The notes under the pieces are model-generated. The model saw only the letters and a list, made by a program, of their open reading frames with translations, had not been told where the DNA came from and ran no database searches. Positions 1 through 4,879 of a DNA stretch of 6,474 nt are shown here, piece after piece. The DNA comes from Trueperaceae bacterium (GTDB taxonomy: Bacteria; Deinococcota; Deinococci; Deinococcales; Trueperaceae): contig SLSQ01000043.1 in assembly GCA_007130355.1 (NCBI GenBank), positions 1 to 6,474 on the forward strand. The letters run 5' to 3'. A program made the position numbers and the translations under genes. How positions within the stretch are numbered: position 1 is the first letter of the stretch; every line of letters begins with the position of its first letter.

Positions 1-576
1 CCCGTTCAGCACCATCTGCACCGCGATCATGATCAGCAGCATCCCCATCAGGCGCGCCACGGCGCGCAGGCCCCGGTCGCGCAGGATCCGGTAGAGGGTC
101 GGCGCGAACAGCAGCACCGTCGCCGTCACGCCCCAGGCGAGCAGCACCGCCGCCAGCCAGCGCCCCATCGCGGTCGGGTCGCTGCTCGTCATCAGGATCA
201 CCGTCGCCATCGCCGACGGCCCGACGATCAGCGGCACCGCCAGCGGCACCAGGAACGGCTCGCCGTCCGGCTGATGCCCCATCAGCCCCTCGGCGGTCGG
301 GAAGATCAGGCGCAGCGCGATGATCCCCAGCACGATCCCGCCCGCGATCGTGACCGACTCGCGCTGCAGCCCGAGCAGGTCGAGGATCGCCTGCCCCAGG
401 AACAGGAAGATCAGCAGCACCGTCAGCGCCAGCAGGAGCTCGCGCACGATCACGCGCCGGCGCCGTTCCGGCGGCACCCGCCTCAGCAGCGTCAGCACCA
501 ACGGCACGTTCCCGAACGGGTCCATCACGAACAGCAGCACCGTCGCGGCCGCCACGACGCCGGTCCCCGGATCCAC
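1..576 (-). CDS. MarC family integral membrane protein, partial at the 3' end
   Basis: I translated this from the minus strand. It gives 192 codons without a stop, running off the left edge. It is a hydrophobic inner-membrane protein with about six membrane segments (roughly residues 5-31, 45-66, 75-92, 108-131, 138-160 and 174-192). Family hallmarks are MDPFGNVP at residues 18-25 in the first segment and VPLIVGPSAMATVIL at about 114-128. MarC/YhgN proteins are usually about 195-220 residues, so only the last few residues are probably missing. The family was once linked to multiple antibiotic resistance, but that role is not supported, and its substrate is unknown; the amino-acid transporter label sometimes used is weakly founded. 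The start is GTG, chosen because GGAGG at 587-583 lies six bases upstream and the reading begins at the first membrane segment. It is divergent from the lipoprotein gene at 688. Confidence 0.93.
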   Translation of the reverse strand, partial: MDPGTGVVAAATVLLFVMDPFGNVPLVLTLLRRVPPERRRRVIVRELLLALTVLLIFLFLGQAILDLLGLQRESVTIAGGIVLGIIALRLIFPTAEGLMGHQPDGEPFLVPLAVPLIVGPSAMATVILMTSSDPTAMGRWLAAVLLAWGVTATVLLFAPTLYRILRDRGLRAVARLMGMLLIMIAVQMVLNG

Positions 577-589
577 GCGGCACCTCCGT

Positions 590-614
590 CCCGGCCGGCA
601 CGGGACCGGCCGGG
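590..614. repeat. Perfect inverted repeat in the marC leader
   Basis: Two 9-base arms, CCCGGCCGG at 590-598 and CCGGCCGGG at 606-614, are separated by seven bases. The repeat sits directly upstream of the marC Shine-Dalgarno sequence (587-583, minus). In the minus-strand RNA it could form a very GC-rich hairpin in the leader, or it could be a protein-binding site in the divergent marC/lipoprotein spacer. Such sequences arise readily by chance at this GC content, so function is only a possibility. Confidence 0.4.
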
Positions 615-617
615 GCG

Positions 618-623
618 AGCGTA
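618..623 (-). promoter_or_regulatory. Candidate -10 box for marC
   Basis: TACGCT on the minus strand matches TAnnnT, the pattern seen before other genes in this window. It would start transcription near 611, giving a leader of about 35 bases that contains the inverted repeat at 590-614 and the Shine-Dalgarno sequence. No convincing -35 box is visible, so this is tentative. Confidence 0.3.
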
Positions 624-675
624 CCCGGGCGGGCGGGCGGAGGGGCGCAGGGGTGCGCGGGGTCCCGTCGTGCCC

Positions 676-681
676 TATGCT
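676..681 (+). promoter_or_regulatory. -10 box of a leaderless promoter for the lipoprotein gene
   Basis: TATGCT ends six bases before the GTG at 688, so transcription should begin at or next to the start codon. There is no Shine-Dalgarno sequence before the GTG. No -35 match is visible about 17 bases upstream. The arrangement is the same as at 1330, 4036 and, on the minus strand, 3959. Confidence 0.55.
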
Positions 682-687
682 GCGCCC

Positions 688-1263
688 GTGATCCCGTTCC
701 GTTCGGCCGGCCGCCCGCGTGGCGCGGTCCTCCTCCTGGGCGTCGCGCTGCTCGCCGGCTGCTTTCCGCCCGCGACGACCTTGGCGCGGGCGCAGGGGAC
801 GCCCGACGCGCGCGTCGCGACCTGGACCGGCACGATCGACGCCGAGCGCGGCTTCGCCGTCGAGGTGCCGGTCGGGCACGTGCTGGCGCGCGGTTCCGGC
901 TCGATCTGGTACGTGCACGGCTTCCTGGACGACGATCCGGAGGCGCCGCTGGTGCCGGACGTGCGGCTGGACTGGTCGGCGGACGCGACGGTCGCGACCT
1001 GGCTCGAGGCGAACCTGCCGGAGGCGGAGGTCGTGGAGGAGCGCCGCCTCGCCCCGGGAACGAGCGCGGTACGGGCGATGACGCGCCGGGCCCTTCCCGA
1101 CGGAACCCCGGTCGAGGAGGACCTGTGGCTGCTGCCGCATCCGGACGGCGGCGTGCTGGCCGTGGTGCGCTACGAAGGGTTCGCCTGGGACGGGTACGAC
1201 ACGGTCGCGACCGGGGTGCGCTGGACCCGCCCCGCGACGCGGCACGGTTCGGCCGGCCCCTGA
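688..1263 (+). CDS. Predicted lipoprotein of unknown function
   Basis: The protein has 191 residues and begins with a short basic N terminus (Arg5, Arg9, Arg11), a hydrophobic stretch at about 12-22 and a lipobox, LLAGC, with the lipid-modified cysteine at position 25. It is therefore expected to be exported and anchored to a membrane. The mature part is Ala-, Asp- and Trp-containing, with no motif I recognise. It reads like a small beta-rich periplasmic or surface domain (WTGTIDAERGFAVEVPVG, then alternating charged and hydrophobic strands). The reading frame is open far upstream, but I chose the GTG at 688 because it puts the signal peptide at the N terminus and lies six bases after a TATGCT -10 box. 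The upstream part of the frame overlaps marC and has non-coding, Arg/Gln-rich composition. It is divergent from marC and 79 bases before the next gene. No function can be assigned. Confidence 0.8.
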   Translation: MIPFRSAGRPRGAVLLLGVALLAGCFPPATTLARAQGTPDARVATWTGTIDAERGFAVEVPVGHVLARGSGSIWYVHGFLDDDPEAPLVPDVRLDWSADATVATWLEANLPEAEVVEERRLAPGTSAVRAMTRRALPDGTPVEEDLWLLPHPDGGVLAVVRYEGFAWDGYDTVATGVRWTRPATRHGSAGP

Positions 1264-1329
1264 CGGACCCGCCCGACCGGGCCGACGGGAACGGCGCCCC
1301 CGCGACGCACGCGCCGCGCCGAAGGTCGG

Positions 1330-1335
1330 TAGCAT
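1330..1335 (+). promoter_or_regulatory. -10 box of a leaderless promoter for the 1343-3071 operon
   Basis: TAGCAT is followed after seven bases by the ATG at 1343, which would be at or near the transcription start. The hexamer also contains the first two bases of an earlier in-frame ATG (1334-1336). That codon would lie upstream of the predicted transcript, which argues for 1343. No Shine-Dalgarno or -35 sequence is visible. The spacer 1264-1329 shows nothing else I can support. Confidence 0.5.
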
Positions 1336-1342
1336 GCCGGCG

Positions 1343-2098
1343 ATGGGGTTCACGCCGGACGAGACGGTCGCGCTGAAGGCGCTGGTGGACGGCGAACTGC
1401 GGCCCGTGGACGGCGCCTGGTGGATCGTGACGCCCGACCACGCCCGCGCGGTGTCGCCGCGCCTGGTGCGCGGGCTGCGGGGCGAGGGGCTGCTCGAGCG
1501 CGGCCCGTACGGCACGCTGCGCCTGACCGCCCGCGGCCGCGAGCTCGCCCAACACGCCGCCGACGAGCTGCTGCGGCGCGGCCGGGCCGACGAGGAGACC
1601 GCCCGCGCGCTCCTGGCCCGCGGCCCGCTCCTGCTGCTCCCGCCCGCCGCCGACTCGGACGAGGTCGACTACCTGCTGGTCGCCTCCGTCGACCCGCCCG
1701 AAGCGTCCGCGCTGCGCCGCCGGCGGGCCGAGGCGCTGCGGGCGGCCCGGGACGACGGCTTCGCCTTCGCCCAGTACGCGACCGAGATCGCGGCGATCCC
1801 GATCGGTTCGGCGGCGGCGCGGCTCGGTTGGCTTCCGGACGCCGCCGCCGAGCCACGGGTCGTGCCCGGCCGTCTGGACCCGGAGGCGGTGCACGCGCTC
1901 GGCGCCCGTGGCTGCCCCGACCGCGGCGTGAACCTCTCCGGCGCCTGGGTGCAGTGGTTCGGCGGCTTCGGGCCGGCCGACCCGCTGGTCACGACCGCCC
2001 GACTGCCGCACGCGCGGGTCGAGGAGCTCTGCGCCCGGGCGGAGGCGCTCGGGGCGGGGGCCGGTCCGCCCGCGACGCACGGGGTCGACGGTGGTTGA
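1343..2098 (+). CDS. Winged-helix N-terminal domain protein of unknown function
   Basis: The protein has 251 residues. Residues about 4-70 look like a winged helix-turn-helix: a helix (PDETVALKALVDG), a second around 32-36, a likely recognition helix around SPRLVRGLRGEGLLER (38-53), and a strand-turn-strand wing (GPYGTLRLTARGRE, 54-67), the layout of MarR/PadR-like DNA-binding or marR-derived domains. Residues about 68-135 are Ala/Arg-rich and helical. The C-terminal half (LLVASVDPPE, ATEIAAIPIGSAAARLGWLPD, GVNLSGAWVQWFGGFGPADP) is not a domain I recognise, and it may bind a ligand or partner. The start at 1343 rather than the in-frame ATG at 1334 is chosen from the TAGCAT -10 box. Its TGA overlaps the GTG of the next gene by eight bases, so the two are likely translationally coupled. 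It could be a regulator, but the wHTH call rests on pattern only. Confidence 0.75.
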   Translation: MGFTPDETVALKALVDGELRPVDGAWWIVTPDHARAVSPRLVRGLRGEGLLERGPYGTLRLTARGRELAQHAADELLRRGRADEETARALLARGPLLLLPPAADSDEVDYLLVASVDPPEASALRRRRAEALRAARDDGFAFAQYATEIAAIPIGSAAARLGWLPDAAAEPRVVPGRLDPEAVHALGARGCPDRGVNLSGAWVQWFGGFGPADPLVTTARLPHARVEELCARAEALGAGAGPPATHGVDGG

Positions 2099-3071
2099 CG
2101 GCCCCGCCGTCCCGCGCCGCGCGATCGTCGGCTGGCGCCGCGACCGCGACGACGACGCCTGGGTCGCCCGGCTCGCCTGCGGCCATGCGCAGCACGTGCG
2201 GCACGAACCGCCGTTCGTGTCGCGCCCCTGGGTGGCCGACGCGGAGGGGCGCGCCGCACGGATCGGCGCCCCGCTCGGCTGCCGCCGCTGCGCGGACGGC
2301 GAACCTCCTACCGAACGGGGCGTCGCGGACCTGCCCGATCCTCGAGCCGCGAAGGGAGACCGCATGCGCACCCTGGGACTGCTGGGTGGGATGAGTTGGG
2401 AGAGCACCGCCCACTACTACGCGCGGATCAACCGCCGCGTCCGCGACCGGCTGGGGGGTCTGCGCTCGGCCGAGATGGTGCTGCGAAGCGTCGACTTCGC
2501 CGAGATCGCGGCGCTGCAAGAGGCGGGCGACTGGGAGGCCGCCGGCGCGCGGCTGGCGCACGAGGCCCGCACCCTCGAGGCGGCCGGCGCCGACGTCCTG
2601 GTCCTGTGCACGAACACGATGCACGTCGTCGCCGACCGGATCGAGGAGGCGACGACCGTGCCGCTGCTGCACCTGGCCGACGCGACCGGACGCCGCGTGC
2701 AGGAGGCCGGGGTGGGCACCGTGGCGCTGCTGGGGACGCGGTACACGATGGAGCTGCCGTTCTACCGGGAGCGGCTCGAGGACCGCTTCGGCCTGGAGGT
2801 GCGCGTCCCGGACGAGGCCGGGCGGGCGCTGCTGCAGCGGGTGATCTTCGAGGAGCTGTGCCTCGGCGAGGTGCGGGACGCGTCGCGGGCGGCGGTGGCC
2901 GAGGTGGTGCGGGAGCTGGCCGACGGCGGTGCGGAGGGCGCCATCGAGGGCTGCACCGAGATCGGCATGCTGCGCCTCGGGGAGCTCCTCGACCTGCCGC
3001 TGTTCGACACCACCGCCCTGCACGCCGACGCGGCCGCGGACGTCGCGATGGGGGCGGCGCTCGACGCCTGA
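2091..3071 (+). CDS. DUF3565-like domain fused in frame to a YgeA-type aspartate/glutamate racemase
   Basis: This is one open frame of 326 residues with two parts. Residues about 11-68 match the DUF3565 pattern: IVGWRRD, CGHAQHVRHEPP, RPWV, EGRAARIG and CRRC. Cys30, His32, His35, His38, Cys64 and Cys67 could bind a metal; the family has no known function. Residues 92-326 are a full-length (235-residue) amino-acid racemase of the Asp/Glu/hydantoin racemase superfamily, a cytosolic, PLP-independent two-cysteine enzyme. It opens with LGLLGGMSWESTAHYYARIN and carries the catalytic motifs LCTNTMH and GCTEIGM. The two cysteines are Cys82 and Cys197 in racemase numbering, close to those reported for E. 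coli YgeA. An ATG at 2364 with AGGGAG before it could start the racemase alone, so this may be two genes that happen to share a frame without a stop. It is coupled to the upstream gene by an eight-base overlap. The substrate cannot be read from sequence. Confidence 0.85.
   Translation: MVDGPAVPRRAIVGWRRDRDDDAWVARLACGHAQHVRHEPPFVSRPWVADAEGRAARIGAPLGCRRCADGEPPTERGVADLPDPRAAKGDRMRTLGLLGGMSWESTAHYYARINRRVRDRLGGLRSAEMVLRSVDFAEIAALQEAGDWEAAGARLAHEARTLEAAGADVLVLCTNTMHVVADRIEEATTVPLLHLADATGRRVQEAGVGTVALLGTRYTMELPFYRERLEDRFGLEVRVPDEAGRALLQRVIFEELCLGEVRDASRAAVAEVVRELADGGAEGAIEGCTEIGMLRLGELLDLPLFDTTALHADAAADVAMGAALDA
2353..2366 (+). promoter_or_regulatory. Internal ribosome binding site and start codon of the racemase
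   Basis: AGGGAG at 2353-2358 precedes an in-frame ATG at 2364-2366 by five bases. The ATG falls exactly where YgeA-type racemases begin (MRTLGLLGGMSWEST). Most other genes here lack a Shine-Dalgarno sequence, so one placed at this point suggests that a stand-alone 235-residue racemase is made, either in addition to or instead of the 326-residue fusion. Confidence 0.6.
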
Positions 3072-3087
3072 GTCGGAACCGCCCGAA

Positions 3088-3594
3088 CTAGTCGGCGTCG
3101 AGCGTCGCGATCATCTGGTCGGCCGCCGTGCCCCAGCCCTCGTGGAACCCCATCGCCTCGTGGCGGGAGCGCGCCTCGGCGTCGGGGTGGAGCACGACCA
3201 CCCGGTAGCGGGTCGCGCCGGCGCCGGCCGGTTCGAGCACGATCACGGCGGTGAAGAGGAGGTCGTCGTCGCGGTGCGGCACCGGCCGGAAGCCGGGCCC
3301 GAGCGCGCCGGTCCAGACGAACCGTTCGTTCGGGACGGCGTCGAGCACGCAGCCGGGACCGTCGAACTCGCTGCCGTCCGGTCCGCGCATGACGGTGCGG
3401 AACACGCCGCCGGGACGCGGGTCGACCTCGGCGTGCGGGGTGGTCCACGGTTCGGGCGCGAACCAGCGCTTCAGTCGCTCCGGTTCGGTCCAGGCGCGGT
3501 AGATCGCCCCGGGCGGCGCGGCGACGTTCCGTTCGAAGGAGAGGTCGAGCTCCGGGTCGGACGGTCCGTACGGGTGGGTCAGCGGATGGTTCAT
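3088..3594 (-). CDS. SRPBCC family (AHSA1-like) protein
   Basis: The protein has 168 residues of the START/Bet v1-like SRPBCC fold, AHSA1 group: a helix-grip cytosolic domain with a hydrophobic cavity. Visible landmarks are the first strand and helix, LDLSFERNVAAPPGAIYRAWTEPERLKRWFAPEPW (about 17-50); the EVDPRPGGVFRTVMRGPDGSEF segment (56-78); strands RFVWTGALGPGFRP and LLFTAVIVLEPAGAGATRYRVVV; and the closing helix HEGWGTAADQMIATLD (151-166). The ligand is unknown. The frame is open upstream, but the start is the ATG at 3594, whose ATGA overlaps the stop of the ArsR-family gene, giving direct translational coupling. ArsR plus AHSA1-type SRPBCC pairs are a common bacterial arrangement. The gene ends 16 bases from the stop of the convergent racemase gene, with no obvious terminator between them. 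Confidence 0.92.
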   Translation of the reverse strand: MNHPLTHPYGPSDPELDLSFERNVAAPPGAIYRAWTEPERLKRWFAPEPWTTPHAEVDPRPGGVFRTVMRGPDGSEFDGPGCVLDAVPNERFVWTGALGPGFRPVPHRDDDLLFTAVIVLEPAGAGATRYRVVVLHPDAEARSRHEAMGFHEGWGTAADQMIATLDAD

Positions 3595-3947
3595 GGCGTC
3601 TCCTCTTCCCGCGCCGTCATCAGCGCGTACGCGTCCAGCCGGTCCAGCCGCCGTTCCCACGCCTCGCGTCGCCGTGCCAACCACGACTCGGCGGTGCGGA
3701 TCCCCTCCGGCGCGAGCCGCACGGTGCGCGTCCGCCCGCGCTTCGCCGAGCGGACCAGGCCGGCGTCCTCGAGCACCCGCAGGTGCTGCGTGAACGACGG
3801 CAGCGCCATGGCGAACGGCTCCGCCAACGTGCCGACCGACGCCGGTCCCTGCCCCAGCCGCTCGATCACCGCGCGGCGGGTGGGGTCGGCGAGGGCCCGG
3901 AACACGGGGCCGAGCGGTTCGGGACGGGTGGGGGCGGCGTCCGACAT
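3591..3947 (-). CDS. ArsR/SmtB family transcriptional regulator, non-metal type
   Basis: The protein has 118 residues with a standard ArsR winged helix: the first helix FRALADPTRRAVIERL (16-31), the helix-turn-helix around SVGTLAEPFAMALPSFTQHLRVLEDAGLV (37-65), and the wing RSAKRGRTRTVRLAP (66-80), followed by an amphipathic C-terminal helix (84-110) for dimerisation. The ELCVCDL metal-binding motif of the classical arsenic and zinc/cadmium sensors is absent (the equivalent segment is TLAEPFAMAL), and the protein has no cysteine at all, so it is unlikely to sense metals through thiols. The gene is leaderless: the ATG lies six bases after a TACGGT -10 box. It probably represses its own operon through the palindrome at 3971-3994. 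The co-transcribed SRPBCC protein is the most likely functional target or ligand-handling partner. Confidence 0.93.
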   Translation of the reverse strand: MSDAAPTRPEPLGPVFRALADPTRRAVIERLGQGPASVGTLAEPFAMALPSFTQHLRVLEDAGLVRSAKRGRTRTVRLAPEGIRTAESWLARRREAWERRLDRLDAYALMTAREEETP

Positions 3948-3953
3948 GAACGC

Positions 3954-3983
3954 ACCGTAGCGGACGGCTCATAGTTAGGTCAA
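3954..3983 (-). promoter_or_regulatory. Promoter of the ArsR-SRPBCC operon
   Basis: On the minus strand, TTGACC (3983-3978) and TACGGT (3959-3954) form a -35/-10 pair with an 18-base spacer. The predicted transcription start, about seven bases further on, falls on the A of the ATG at 3947. The mRNA would therefore be leaderless. This is the best-formed promoter in the window. Confidence 0.7.
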
Positions 3984-3994
3984 TACCTAACTAT
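3971..3994. promoter_or_regulatory. Palindromic operator over the -35 box of the ArsR operon
   Basis: The arms ATAGTTAGGT (3971-3980) and ACCTAACTAT (3985-3994) are perfect reverse complements, ten bases each, separated by CAAT. The minus-strand TTGACC -35 box lies inside the element, so a bound dimer would block RNA polymerase. The element is AT-rich in a very GC-rich setting, which makes chance unlikely. ArsR-family repressors typically bind such imperfect or perfect dyads at their own promoters, so autoregulation is the natural inference. The divergent methyltransferase start is 52 bases away and could also be affected. Confidence 0.8.
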
Positions 3995-4035
3995 CGCCTC
4001 GCGCGTCGCATGCCCTCCACGCGTCGCTGCCGGCG

Positions 4036-4041
4036 TACCGT
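4036..4041 (+). promoter_or_regulatory. -10 box of a leaderless promoter for the methyltransferase
   Basis: TACCGT ends five bases before the ATG at 4047, and there is no Shine-Dalgarno sequence. No clear -35 box is seen about 17 bases upstream. The spacing matches the other leaderless starts in the window. Confidence 0.5.
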
Positions 4042-4046
4042 GCGCC

Positions 4047-4811
4047 ATGACGCGCCATCAGGACGAGAACCGTCGCCACTGGAACGCCATGGCCGACGAC
4101 TGGGTCGCCGCCGGCGAACGCGCCTGGGCCAAGACCGAGCCGAGTTGGGGGATCTGGGAGGTTCCGGACTCGGAGGTGCGCCTCCTGCCCGAGGACATGA
4201 CCGGGCTGGACGCGATCGAGCTGGGGTGCGGCACCGGCTACGTCTCCGCCTGGATGGCGCGCCGCGGCGCGCGCGTCACCGGGATCGACCTCTCGGAGCG
4301 TCAGCTGGCGACCGCCCGCCGGCTGCGCGATCTGCACGACCTGCCGGTCCGATTCGTGCACGGCGACGCCGAAGCGACCGGCCTGCCGGACGCTTCGTTC
4401 GACGTGGCGATCAGCGAGTACGGGGCGGCGATCTGGTGCGACCCGTACGTGTGGATCCCGGAGGCCCACCGGCTGTTGCGGCCGGGGGGACGCCTCGCGT
4501 TCCTGGGGAACCACCCGCTCGCGACCGTCTGCGCCTCGCCCGACGGCGACGCGATCGATCGAACGCTCCACCGGTCGTGGTTCGACCTGCACCGGACCGA
4601 CTGGACCGACGCGGCCGTGGACCCGGGCGGGATCGAGTTCGCGCTGCCGCTGTCCGGCTGGTTCGCGCTGCTCGCCCGCGTCGGCTTCGCGGTCGTGGCG
4701 CTCTACGAACCGCGTCCCCGCCCGGATCAGGAGGGGACGCGGTTCACGGTCGACGCGGCGTGGGCGCGCGCGTGGCCGTCGGAGCTGGCGATCGTGGCGC
4801 GGAAGCGTTGA
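4047..4811 (+). CDS. Class I SAM-dependent methyltransferase
   Basis: The protein has 254 residues and is cytosolic with a Rossmann-type methyltransferase core of the Methyltransf_11/25 kind. The SAM-binding motif I is AIELGCGTG (56-64), and the acidic residue that usually holds the SAM ribose is Asp81 in VTGIDLSERQL. Further landmarks are HGDAEATGLPDASFDVAISEYG (105-126, motifs II and III) and the post-core RLLRPGGRLAF (142-152). The N terminus (DENRRHWNAMADDWVAAGERAW) is typical of small-molecule methyltransferases that start with an N.xxWnxxAxxW segment. The C-terminal part (about 160-240) is presumably the acceptor-binding region and gives no clear clue to the substrate. The start is the ATG five bases after TACCGT. 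The gene is divergent from the ArsR-SRPBCC operon and convergent with the beta-propeller gene. A role linked to the ArsR operon is possible but not shown. Confidence 0.93.
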   Translation: MTRHQDENRRHWNAMADDWVAAGERAWAKTEPSWGIWEVPDSEVRLLPEDMTGLDAIELGCGTGYVSAWMARRGARVTGIDLSERQLATARRLRDLHDLPVRFVHGDAEATGLPDASFDVAISEYGAAIWCDPYVWIPEAHRLLRPGGRLAFLGNHPLATVCASPDGDAIDRTLHRSWFDLHRTDWTDAAVDPGGIEFALPLSGWFALLARVGFAVVALYEPRPRPDQEGTRFTVDAAWARAWPSELAIVARKR

Positions 4812-4822
4812 GGCGCGGGCGC

Positions 4823-4850
4823 GGCGGCGTCGCTGCGGGCGGCGTCGCTG
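4823..4850. repeat. Two copies of a 13-base direct repeat between convergent genes
   Basis: GGCGGCGTCGCTG occurs at 4823-4835 and again at 4838-4850, a period of 15 bases, in the 68-base gap between the methyltransferase and beta-propeller genes. The same gap holds GGCGCGGG at 4812-4819 and its complement at 4863-4870, but the 43-base loop makes a terminator doubtful. There is no T-run in either direction. Confidence 0.5.
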
Positions 4851-4879
4851 GCGGGTCGCGCCCCCGCGCCCCGCGTCGC

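Noticed and set aside
274..687. Upstream extension of the lipoprotein frame
   Set aside because: It lies antisense to marC and encodes Gln/Arg/His-rich sequence. The signal peptide and lipobox, with a -10 box, place the start at 688.
1264..1329. GC-rich short inverted repeats after the lipoprotein gene as a terminator
   Set aside because: The arms are only about five bases and no T-run follows. Such repeats are expected by chance at this GC content.
1420..2394. Long plus-strand frame overlapping the winged-helix gene and DUF3565
   Set aside because: It is an Arg/Pro/Gly-rich shadow frame. The overlapped frames have recognisable domains.
3595..3972. Upstream extension of the SRPBCC frame to a 294-residue protein
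   Set aside because: The extra part is the ArsR gene read in the wrong frame. The ATG at 3594, overlapping the ArsR stop, gives a normal-length SRPBCC protein.
4812..4870. Inverted repeat GGCGCGGG/CCCGCGCC as a bidirectional terminator
   Set aside because: The loop is 43 bases and no T-tract follows on either strand.
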